Assembly: GCF_031143425.1 (NCBI RefSeq)
Contig: NC_090448.1
Span: 330,906,177 to 330,970,176, forward strand
DNA length: 64,000 nt
Origin: Pleurodeles waltl
Lineage: Eukaryota > Chordata > Amphibia > Caudata > Salamandridae
Reading direction: 5' to 3'
In this document: positions 34,915-46,821 of the stretch, piece after piece
Layout: each line of letters begins with the position of its first letter
Numbering within the stretch: position 1 is the first letter of the stretch
The notes under the pieces: model-generated
The model's input: only the letters and a program-made list of their open reading frames with translations
Databases searched by the model: none
What the model was told of the DNA's origin: nothing
Made by a program: the position numbers and the translations under genes

Positions 34915-37900
34915 GTGTCCATGTTGTGTTTTGGGCCATTTCCTTTCATGGGCGCTAGGCCTACCCACACAAGTGAGGTACCATTCTTATCGGGAGACTT
35001 GCGGGAACGCTGGGTGGAAGGAAATTTGTGGCTCCTCTCAGATTCCAGAACTCTCGGTCATCGAAATGTGAGGAAAATGTGTTTTTTTTAGCCAAATTTT
35101 GAGGTTTGCAAAGGATTCTGGGTAACAGAACCTGGTCAGAGCCCCACAAGTCACCCCATCTTGGATTCCCCTAGATCTGTAGTTTTCAGAAATGCACAGG
35201 GTTGGTAGGTTTCCCTAGGTGCCGGCTGAGCTAGGGGCCAAAATCTACAGGTAGGCACTTCGCAAAAAACACCTCTGTTTTCTGTAAAAAAATTGGGATG
35301 TGTCCACGTTGTGTTTTGGGCCATTTCCTTTCGTGGGCGCTAGGCCTACCCACACAAGTGAGGTACCATTTTTATCGGGAGACTTGGAGGAACGCTGGGT
35401 GGAAGGAAATTTGTGGCTCCTCTCAGATTCCAGAACTTTCTGTCATCGAAATGTGAGGAAAATGTGTTTTTTTTAGCCAAATTTTGAGGTTTGCAAAGGA
35501 TTCTGGGTAACAGAACCTGGTCAGAGACCCACAAGCCACCCCATCTTGGATTCCCCTAGGTCTCTAGTTTTCAGAAATGCACAGGGTTGGTAGGTTTCCC
35601 TAGGTGCCGGCTGAGCTAGGGGCCAACATATACAGGTAGGCACTTTGCAAAAAACACCTCTGTTTTCTGTAAAATAATTGGGATGTGTCCACGTTGTGTT
35701 TTGGGCCATTTCCTTTTGTGGGCGCTAGGCCTACCCACACAAGTGAGGTACCATTTTTATCGGGAGAATTGGGGGAACGCTGGGTGGAAGAAAATTTGTG
35801 GCTCCTCTCAGATTCCAGAACTTTCTGTCACCGAAATGTGAGGAAAATGTGTTTTTTAGCCAAATGTTGAGGTTTGCAAAGGATTCTGGGTAACAGAACC
35901 TGGTCAGAGCCCCACAAGTCACCCCATCTTGGATTCCCCTAGATCTCTAGTTTTCAAAAATGCACAGGTTTGGTAGGTTTCCCTAGGTGCCGGCTGAGCT
36001 AGGGGCCAAAATCTACAGGTAGGCACTTCGCAAAAAACACCTCTGTTTTCTGTAAAAAAATTGGGATGTGTCCATGTTGTGTTTTGGGCCATTTCCTTTC
36101 ATGGGCGCTAGGCCTACCCACACAAGTGAGGTACCATTCTTATCGGGAGACTTGCGGGAACGCTGGGTGGAAGGAAATTTGTGGCTCCTCTCAGATTCCA
36201 GAACTCTCGGTCATCGAAATGTGAGGAAAATGTGTTTTTTTTAGCCAAATTTTGAGGTTTGCAAAGGATTCTGGGTAACAGAACCTGGTCAGAGCCCCAC
36301 AAGTCACCCCATCTTGGATTCCCCTAGATCTGTAGTTTTCAGAAATGCACAGGGTTGGTAGGTTTCCCTAGGTGCCGGCTGAGCTAGGGGCCAAAATCTA
36401 CAGGTAGGCACTTCGCAAAAAACACCTCTGTTTTCTGTAAAAAAATTGGGATGTGTCCACGTTGTGTTTTGGGCCATTTCCTTTCGTGGGCGCTAGGCCT
36501 ACCCACACAAGTGAGGTACCATTTTTATCGGGAGACTTGGAGGAACGCTGGGTGGAAGGAAATTTGTGGCTCCTCTCAGATTCCAGAACTTTCTGTCATC
36601 GAAATGTGAGGAAAATGTGTTTTTTTTAGCCAAATTTTGAGGTTTGCAAAGGATTCTGGGTAACAGAACCTGGTCAGAGACCCACAAGCCACCCCATCTT
36701 GGATTCCCCTAGGTCTCTAGTTTTCAGAAATGCACAGGGTTGGTAGGTTTCCCTAGGTGCCGGCTGAGCTAGGGGCCAACATATACAGGTAGGCACTTTG
36801 CAAAAAACACCTCTGTTTTCTGTAAAATAATTGGGATGTGTCCACGTTGTGTTTTGGGCCATTTCCTTTTGTGGGCGCTAGGCCTACCCACACAAGTGAG
36901 GTACCATTTTTATCGGGAGAATTGGGGGAACGCTGGGTGGAAGAAAATTTGTGGCTCCTCTCAGATTCCAGAACTTTCTGTCACCGAAATGTGAGGAAAA
37001 TGTGTTTTTTAGCCAAATGTTGAGGTTTGCAAAGGATTCTGGGTAACAGAACCTGGTCAGAGCCCCACAAGTCACCCCATCTTGGATTCCCCTAGATCTC
37101 TAGTTTTCAAAAATGCACAGGTTTGGTAGGTTTCCCTAGGTGCTGGCTGAGCTAGGGGCCAAAATCTACAGGTAGGCACTTCGCAAAAAACACCTCTGTT
37201 TTCTGTAAAAAAATTGAGATGTGTCCATGTTGTGTTTTGGGCCATTTCCTTTCATGGGCGCTAGGCCTACCCACACAAGTGAGGTACCATTCTTATCGGG
37301 AGACTTGCGGGAACGCTGGGTGGAAGGAAATTTGTGGCTCCTCTCAGATTCCAGAACTCTCGGTCATCGAAATGTGAGGAAAATGTGTTTTTTTTAGCCA
37401 AATTTTGAGGTTTGCAAAGGATTCTGGGTAACAGAACCTGGTCAGAGCCCCACAAGTCACCCCATCTTGGATTCCCCTAGATCTGTAGTTTTCAGAAATG
37501 CACAGGGTTGGTAGGTTTCCCTAGGTGCCGGCTGAGCTAGGGGCCAAAATCTACAGGTAGGCACTTCGCAAAAAACACCTCTGTTTTCTGTAAAAAAATT
37601 GGGATGTGTCCACGTTGTGTTTTGGGCCATTTCCTTTCGTGGGCGCTAGGCCTACCCACACAAGTGAGGTACCATTTTTATCGGGAGACTTGGAGGAACG
37701 CTGGGTGGAAGGAAATTTGTGGCTCCTCTCAGATTCCAGAACTTTCTGTCATCGAAATGTGAGGAAAATGTGTTTTTTTTAGCCAAATTTTGAGGTTTGC
37801 AAAGGATTCTGGGTAACAGAACCTGGTCAGAGACCCACAAGCCACCCCATCTTGGATTCCCCTAGGTCTCTAGTTTTCAGAAATGCACAGGGTTGGTAGG

Positions 37901-38373
37901 TTTCCCTAGGTGCCGGCTGAGCTAGGGGCCAACATATACAGGTAGGCACTTTGCAAAAAACACCTCTGTTTTCTGTAAAATAATTGGGATGTGTCCACGT
38001 TGTGTTTTGGGCCATTTCCTTTTGTGGGCGCTAGGCCTACCCACACAAGTGAGGTACCATTTTTATCGGGAGAATTGGGGGAACGCTGGGTGGAAGAAAA
38101 TTTGTGGCTCCTCTCAGATTCCAGAACTTTCTGTCACCGAAATGTGAGGAAAATGTGTTTTTTAGCCAAATGTTGAGGTTTGCAAAGGATTCTGGGTAAC
38201 AGAACCTGGTCAGAGCCCCACAAGTCACCCCATCTTGGATTCCCCTAGATCTCTAGTTTTCAAAAATGCACAGGTTTGGTAGGTTTCCCTAGGTGCTGGC
38301 TGAGCTAGGGGCCAAAATCTACAGGTAGGCACTTCGCAAAAAACACCTCTGTTTTCTGTAAAAAAATTGGGAT
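34915..38373. repeat. Three tandem copies of a 1,153-bp trimer (h-p-q)
   Basis: Copies are 34915-36067, 36068-37220 and 37221-38373, each of three monomers of 385, 385 and 383 bp. All three carry AGAGACCCAC in the p unit (near 35524, 36677 and 37830), where every other p unit I checked has AGAGCCCCAC. The copies differ by few bases, for example GTGCTGGC in the second and third against GTGCCGGC in the first. The private shared variant and near identity indicate the most recent local amplification visible in the window. Confidence 0.93.
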
Positions 38374-41300
38374 GTGTCCATGTTGTGTTTTGGGCCATTT
38401 CCTTTCATGGGCGCTAGGCCTACCCACACAAGTGAGGTACCATTCTTATCGGGAGACTTGCGGGAACGCTGGGTGGAAGGAAATTTGAGGCTCCTCTCAG
38501 ATTCCAGAACTCTCGGTCACCGAAATGTGAGGAAAATGTGTTTTTTTTAGCCAAATTTTGAGGTTTGGAAAGGATTCTGGGTAACAGAACCTGGTCAGAG
38601 CCCCACAAGCCACCCCATCTTGGATTCCCCTAGGTCTCTAGTTTTCAGAAATGCACAGGGTTGGTAGGTTTCCCTAGGTGCCGGCTGAGCTAGGGGCCAA
38701 CATCTACAGGTAGGCACTTTGCAAAAAACACCTCTGTTTTCTGTAAAAAAATTGGGATGTGTCCACGTTGTGTTTTGGGCCATTTCCTTTCGTGGGCGCT
38801 AGGCCTACCCACACAAGTGAGGTACCATTTTTATCGGGAGAGTTGGAGGAACGCTGGGTGGAAGGAAATTTGTGGCACCTCTCAGATTCCAGAACTTTCT
38901 GTCACCGAAATGTGAGGAAAATGTGTTTTTTAGCCAAATTTTGAGGTTTGCAAAGGATTCTGGGTAACAGAACCTGGTCAGAGCCCAAAAAGTCACCCCA
39001 TCTTGGATTCCCCTAGATCTCTAGTTTTCAAAAATGCACAGGTTTGGTAGGTTTCCCTAGGTGCCGGCTGAGCTAGGGGCCAAAATCTACAGGTAGGCAC
39101 TTCGCAAAAAACACCTCTGTTTTCTGTAAAAAAATTGGGATGTGTCCATGTTGTGTTTTGGGCCATTTCCTTTCATGGGCGCTAGGCCTACCCACACAAG
39201 TGAGGTACCATTCTTATCGGGAGACTTGCGGGAACGCTGGGTGGAAGGAAATTTGTGGCTCCTCTCAGATTCCAGAACTCTCGGTCATCGAAATGTGAGG
39301 AAAATGTGTTTTTTTTAGCCAAATTTTGAGGTTTGCAAAGGATTCTGGGTAACAGAACCTGGTCAGAGCCCCACAAGCCACCCCATCTTGGATTCCCCTA
39401 GGTCTCTAGTTTTCAGAAATGCACAGGGTTGGTAGGTTTCCCTAGGTGCCGGCTGAGCTAGGGGCCAAAATCTACAGGTAGGCACTTTGCAAAAAACACC
39501 TCTGTTTTCTGTAAAAAAATTGGGATGTGTCCATGTTGTGTTTTGGGCCATTTCCTTTCGTGGGCGCTAGGCCTACCCACACAAGTGAGGTACCATTTCT
39601 ATTGGGAGACTTGGGGGAACGCTGGGTGGAAGGAAATTTGTGGCTCCTCTCAGATTCCAGAACTTTCTGTCACCGAAATGTGAGGAAAATTTGTTTTTTA
39701 GCCAAATTTTGAGGTTTGCAAAAGATTCTTGGTAACAGAACCTGGTCAGAACCCCAGAAACCAACCCATCTTGGATTCCCCTAGGTCTCTAGTTTTAAAA
39801 AATGCACAGGTTTGGTAGGTTTCCCTAGGTGCCGGCTGAGCTAGGGGCCAAAATCTACAGGTAGGCACTTTGCAAAAAACACCTCTGTTTTCTGTAAAGA
39901 AATTGGGATGTGTCCACGTTGTGTTTTGGGCCATTTCCTTTCGTGGGCGCTAGGCCCACCCTCACAAGTGAGGTACCATTTTTATCGGGAGACTTGGGGG
40001 AACGCTGGGTGGAAGGAAATTTGTGGCTCCTCTCAGATTCCAGAACTTTCTGTCACCGAAATGTTAGGAAAATGTGTTTTTTTAGCCACATTTTGAGGTT
40101 TGCAAAGGATTCTGGGTAACAGAACCTGGTCAGAGCCCCACAAGTCACCCCATCTTGGATTCCCCTAGATCTCTAGTTTTCAAAAATGCACAGGTTTGGT
40201 AGGTTTCCCTAGGTGCCGGCTGAGCTAGGGTCCAAAATCTACAGGTAGGCACTTTGATAAAAACACCTCTGTTTTCTGTAAAAAAATTGGGATGTGTCCA
40301 CGTTGTGTTTTGGGCCATTTCCTTTCATGGGCGCTAGGCCTACCCACACAAGTCAGGTACCATTCTTATCGGGAGACTTGGGGGAACGCTGGATGGAAGG
40401 AAATTTGTGGCTCCTCTCAGATTCCAGAACTTTCTGTCACCGAAATGTGAGGAAAATGTGTTTTTTAGCCATATTTTGAGGTTTGCAAAGGATTCTGGAT
40501 AACAGAACCTGGTCAGAGCCCCACAAGTCACCCCATCTTGGATTCCCCTAGATCTCTAGTTTTCAAAAATGCACAGGTTTGGTAGGTTTCCCTAGGTGCC
40601 GGCTGAGCTAGGGTCCAAAATCTACAGGTAGGCACTTTGCAAAAAACACCTCTGTTTTCTGTAAAAAAATTGGGATGTGTCCACGTTGTGTTTTGGGCCA
40701 TTTCCTTTCATGGGCGCTAGGCCTACCCACACAAGTCAGGTACCATTCTTATCGGGAGACTTGGGGGAACGCTGGATGGAAGGAAATTTGTGGCTCCTCT
40801 CAGATTCCAGAACTTTCTGTCACCGAAATGTGAGGAAAATGTGTTTTTTAGCCATATTTTGAGGTTTGCAAAGGATTCTGGGTAACAGAACCTGGTCAGA
40901 GCCGCACAAGTCACCCCATCTTGGATTCCCCTAGATCTCTAGTTTTCAAAAATGCACAGGTTTGGTAGGTTTCCCTAGGTGCCGGCTGAGCTAGGGTCCA
41001 AAATCTACAGGTAGGCACTTTGCAAAAAACACCTCTGTTTTCTGTAAAAAAATTGGGATGTGTCCACGTTGTGTTTTGGGCCATTTCCTTTCATGGGCGC
41101 TAGGCCTACCCACACAAGTCAGGTACCATTCTTATCGGGAGACTTGGGGGAACGCTGGATGGAAGGAAATGTGTGGCTCCTCTCAGATTCCAGAACTTTC
41201 TGTCACCGAAATGTGAGGAAAATGTGTTTTTAGCCATATTTTGAGGTTTGCAAAGGATTCTGGGTAACAGAACCTGGTCAGAGCCCCACAAGTCACCCCA

Positions 41301-44300
41301 TCTTGGATTCCCCTAGATCTCTAGTTTTCAAAAATGCACAGGTTTGGTAGGTTTCCCTAGGTGCCGGCTGAGCTAGGGTCCAAAATCTACAGGTAGGCAC
41401 TTTGCAAAAAACACCTCTGTTTTCTGTAAAAAAATTGGGATGTGTCCACGTTGTGTTTTGGGCCATTTCCTTTCATGGGCGCTAGGCCTACCCACACAAG
41501 TCAGGTACCATTCTTGTCGGGAGACTTGGGGGAACGCTGGATGGAAGGAAATTTGTGGCTCCTCTCAGATTCCAGAACTTTCTGTCACCGAAATGTGAGG
41601 AAAATGTGTTTTTTAGCCATATTTTGAGGTTTGCAAAGGATTCTGGGTAACAGAACCTGGTCAGAGCCCCACAAGTCACCCCATCTTGGATTCCCCTAGA
41701 TCTCTAGTTTTCAAAAATGCACAGGTTTGGTAGGTTTCCCTAGGTGCCGGCTGAGCTAGGGGCCAAAATCTACAGGTAGGCACTTCGCAAAAAACACCTC
41801 TGTTTTCTGTAAAAAAATTGGGATGTGTCCATGTTGTGTTTTGGGCCATTTCCTTTCATGGGCGCTAGGCCTACCCACACAAGTGAGGTACCATTCTTAT
41901 CGGGAGACTTGTGGAAACGCTGGGTGGAAGGAAATTTGTGGCTCCTCTCAGATTCCAGAACTCTCTGTCATCGAAATGTGAGGAAAATGTGTTTTTTTTT
42001 AGCCAAATTTTGAGGTTTGGAAAGGATTCTGGGTAACAGAAGCTGGTCAGAGCCCCACAAGCCACCCCATCTTGGATTCCCCTAGGTCTCTAGTTTTCAG
42101 AAATGCACAGGGTTGCTAGGTTTCCCTAGGTGCCGGCTGAGCTAGGGGCCAACATCTACAGGTAGGCACTTTGCAAAAAACACCTCTGTTTTCTGTAAAA
42201 AAATTGGGATGTGTCAACGTTGTGTTTTGGGCCATTTCCTTTCGTGGGCGCTAGGCCTACCCACACAAGTGAGGTACCATTTTTATCGGGAGACTTGGAG
42301 GAACGCTGGGTGGAAGGAAATTTGTGGCTCCTCTCAGATTCCAGAACTTTCTGTCATCGAAATGTGAGGAAAATGTGGTTTTTTTAGCCAAATTTTGAGG
42401 TTTGCAAAGGATTCTGGGTAACAGAACCTGGTCAGAGCCCCACAAGCCACCCCATCTTGGATTTCCCTAGGTCTCTAGTTTTCAGAAATGCACAGGGTTG
42501 GTAGGTTTCCCTAGGTGCCGGCTGAGCTAGGGGCCAACATCTACAGGTAGGCACTTTGCAAAAAACACCTCTGTTTTCTGTAAAAAAATTGGGATGTGTC
42601 CACCTTGTGTTTTGGGCCATTTCCTTTCGTGGGCGCTAGGCCTACGCACACAAGTGAGGTACCATTTTTATCGGGCGACTTGGGGGAACGCTGGGTGGAA
42701 GGAAATTTGTGGCTCCTCTCAGATTCCAGAACTTTCTGTCACCGAAATGTGAGGAAAATGTGTTTTTTAGCCACATTTTGAGGTTTGCAAAGGATTCTGG
42801 GTAACAGATCTTGGTCAGAGCCCCACAAGTCACCCCATCATGGATTCCCCGAGATCTCTAGTTTTCAAAAATGCACAGGTTTGGTAGGTTTCCCTAGGTG
42901 CCGGCTGAGCTAGGGGCCAAAATCTACAGGTAGGCACTTTGCAAAAAACACCTCTGTTTTCTGTAAAAAAATTGGGATGTGTCCACGTTGTGTTTTGGGC
43001 CATTTCCTTTCGTGGGCGCTAGGCCTACCCACACAAGTGAGGTACCATTTTTATCGTGAGAGTTGGAGGAACGCTGGGTGGAAGGAAATTTGTGGCTCCT
43101 CTCAGATTCCAGAACTTTCTGTCATCGAAATGTGAGGAAAATGTGTTTTTTTTAGCCAAATTTTGAGGTTTGCAAAGGATTCTGGGTAACAGAACCTGGT
43201 CAGAGCCCCACAAGCCACCCCATCTTGGATTCCCCTAGGTCTCTAGTTTTCAGAAATGCACAGGGTTGGTAGGTTTCCCTAGGTGCCGGCTGAGCTAGGG
43301 GCCAACATATACAGGTAGGCACTTTGCAAAAAACACCTCTGTTTTCTGTAAAATAATTGGGATGTGTCCACGTTGTGTTTTGAGCCATTTCCTTTTGTGG
43401 GCGCTAGGCCTACCCACACAAGTGAGGTACCATTTTTATCGGGAGAATTGGGGGAACGCTGGGTGGAAGAAAATTTGTGGCTCCTCTCAGATTCCAGAAC
43501 TTTCTGTCACCGAAATGTGAGGAAAATGTGTTTTTTAGCCAAATGTTGAGGTTTGCAAAGGATTCTGGGTAACAGAACCTGGTCAGAGCCCCACAAGTCA
43601 CCCCATCTTGGATTCCCCTAGATCTCTAGTTTTCAAAAATGCACAGGTTTGGTAGGTTTCCCTAGGTGCTGGCTGAGCTAGGGGCCAAAATCTACAGGTA
43701 GGCACTTCGCAAAAAACACCTCTGTTTTCTGTAAAAAAATTGGGATGTGTCCATGTTGTGTTTTGGGCCATTTCCTTTCATGGGCGCTAGGCCTACCCAC
43801 ACAAGTGAGGTACCATTCTTATCGGGAGACTTGCGGGAACGCTGGGTGGAAGGAAATTTGAGGCTCCTCTCAGATTCCAGAACTTTCTGTCACCGAAATG
43901 TGAGGAAAATGTGTTTTTTTTAGCCAAATTTTGAGGTTTGCAAAGGATTCTGGGTAACAGAACCTGGTCAGAGCCCCACAAGCCACCCCATCTTGGATTC
44001 CCCTAGGTCTCTAGTTTTCAGAAATGCACAGGGTTGGTAGGTTTCCCTAGGTGCCGGCTGAGCTAGGGGCCAACATCTACAGGTAGGCACTTTGCAAAAA
44101 ACACCTCTGTTTTCTGTAAAAAAAATTGGGATGTGTCCACGTTGTGTTTTGGGCCATTTCCTTTCGTGGGCGCTAGGCCTACCCACACAAGTGAGGTACC
44201 ATTTTTATCGGGAGAGTTGGAGGAACGCTGGGTGGAAGGAAATTTGTGGCACCTCTCAGATTCCAGAACTTTCTGTCACTGAAATGTGAGGAAAATGTGT

Positions 44301-46821
44301 TTTTTAGCCAAATGTTGAGGTTTGCAAAGGATTCTGGGTAACAGAACCTGGTCAGAGCCCAAAAAGTCACCCCATCTTGGATTCCCCTAGATCTCTAGTT
44401 TTCAAAAATGCACAGGTTTGGTAGGTTTCCCTAGGTGCCGGCTGAGCTAGGGGCCAAAATCTACAGGTAGGCACTTCGCAAAAAACACCTCTGTTTTCTG
44501 TAAAAAAATTGGGATGTGTCCATGTTGTGTTTTGGGCCATTTCCTTTCATGGGCGCTAGGCCTACCCACACAAGTGAGGTACCATTCTTATCGGGAGACT
44601 TGCGGGAACGCTGGGTGGAAGGAAATTTGTGGCTCCTCTCAGATTCCAAAACTCTCGGTCATCGAAATGTGAGGAAAATGTGTTTTTTTTAGCCAAATTT
44701 TGAGGTTTGCAAAGGATTCTGGGTAACAGAACCTGGTCAGAGCCCCACAAGTCACCCCATCTTGGATTCCCCTAGATCTGTAGTTTTCAGAAATGCACAG
44801 GGTTGGTAGGTTTCCCTAGGTGCCGGCTGAGCTAGGGGCCAAAATCTACAGGTAGGCACTTCGCAAAAAACACCTCTGTTTTCTGTAAAAAAATTGGGAT
44901 GTGTCCACGTTGTGTTTTGGGCCATTTCCTTTCGTGGGCGCTAGGCCTACCCACACAAGTGAGGTACCATTTTTATCGGGAGACTTGGAGGAACGCTGGG
45001 TGGAAGGAAATTTGTGGCTCCTCTCAGATTCCAGAACTTTCTGTCATCGAAATGTGAGGAAAATGTGTTTTTTTTAGCCAAATTTTGAGGTTTGCAAAGG
45101 ATTCTGGGTAACAGAACCTGGTCAGAGCCCCACAAGCCACCCCATCTTGGATTCCCCTAGGTCTCTAGTTTTCAGAAATGCACAGGGTTGGTAGGTTTCC
45201 CTAGGTGCCGGCTGAGCTAGGGGCCAACATATACAGGTAGGCACTTTGCAAAAAACACCTCTGTTTTCTGTAAAATAATTGGGATGTGTCCACGTTGTGT
45301 TTTGGGCCATTTCCTTTTGTGGGCGCTAGGCCTACCCACACAAGTGAGGTACCATTTTTATCGGGAGAATTGGGGGAACGCTGGGTGGAAGAAAATTTGT
45401 GGCTCCTCTCAGATTCCAGAACTTTCTGTCACCGAAATGTGAGGAAAATGTGTTTTTTAGCCAAATGTTGAGGTTTGCAAAGGATTCTGGGTAACAGAAC
45501 CTGGTCAGAGCCCCACAAGTCACCCCATCTTGGATTCCCCTAGATCTCTAGTTTTCAAAAATGCACAGGTTTGGTAGGTTTCCCTAGGTGCTGGCTGAGC
45601 TAGGGGCCAAAATCTACAGGTAGGCACTTCGCAAAAAACACCTCTGTTTTCTGTAAAAAAATTGGGATGTGTCCATGTTGTGTTTTGGGCCATTTCCTTT
45701 CATGGGCGCTAGGCCTACCCACACAAGTGAGGTACCATTCTTATCGGGAGACTTGCGGGAACGCTGGGTGGAAGGAAATTTGAGGCTCCTCTCAGATTCC
45801 AGAACTTTCTGTCACCGAAATGTGAGGAAAATGTGTTTTTTTTAGCCAAATTTTGAGGTTTGCAAAGGATTCTGGGTAACAGAACCTGGTCAGAGCCCCA
45901 CAAGCCACCCCATCTTGGATTCCCCTAGGTCTCTAGTTTTCAGAAATGCACAGGGTTGGTAGGTTTCCCTAGGTGCCGGCTGAGCTAGGGGCCAACATCT
46001 ACAGGTAGGCACTTTGCAAAAAACACCTCTGTTTTCTTTAAAAAAATTGGGATGTGTCCACGTTGTGTTTTGGGCCATTTCCTTTCGTGGGCGCTAGGCC
46101 TACCCACACAAGTGAGGTACCATTTTTATCGGGAGAGTTGGAGGAACGCTGGGTGGAAGGAAATTTGTGGCACCTCTCAGATTCCAGAACTTTCTGTCAC
46201 CGAAATGTGAGGAAAATGTGTTTTTTAGCCAAATTTTGAGGTTTGCAAAGGATTCTGGGTAACAGAACCTGGTCAGAGCCCAAAAAGTCACCCCATCTTG
46301 GATTCCCCTAGATCTCTAGTTTTCAAAAATGCACAGGTTTGGTAGGTTTCCCTAGGTGCCGGCTGAGCTAGGGGCCAAAATCTACAGGTAGGCACTTCGC
46401 AAAAAACACCTCTGTTTTCTGTAAAAAAATTGGGATGTGTCCATGTTGTGTTTTGGGCCATTTCCTTTCATGGGCGCTAGGCCTACCCACACAAGTGAGG
46501 TACCATTCTTATCGGGAGACTTGCGGGAACGCTGGGTGGAAGGAAATTTGAGGCTCCTCTCAGATTCCAGAACTTTCTGTCACCGAAATGTGAGGAAAAT
46601 GTGTTTTTTTTAGCCAAATTTTGAGGTTTGCAAAGGATTCTGGGTAACAGAACCTGGTCAGAGCCCCACAAGCCACCCCATCTTGGATTCCCCTAGGTCT
46701 CTAGTTTTCAGAAATGCACAGGGTTGGTAGGTTTCCCTAGGTGCCGGCTGAGCTAGGGGCCAAAATCTACAGGTAGGCACTTTGCAAAAAACACCTCTGT
46801 TTTCTGTAAAAAAATTGGGAT
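38374..46821. repeat. Satellite block with three to four k-type units and h'-r alternation
   Basis: Starts are at 38374, 38759, 39142, 39527, 39910, 40294, 40677, 41060, 41442, 41825, 42211, 42596, 42979, 43364, 43747, 44133, 44516, 44901, 45286, 45669, 46054 and 46437. Order is h' r h i j k k' k* l m m' n o/p q h' r h p q h' r h'. Four k/l units stand in a row, the most in the window. Unit 42979 joins the 5' end of o to the 3' end of p. Unit 43747 is 386 bp because its A-tract is A8 near 44119. 38374-41059 pairs with 45669-48354 at an offset of 7,295 bp. Confidence 0.88.
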
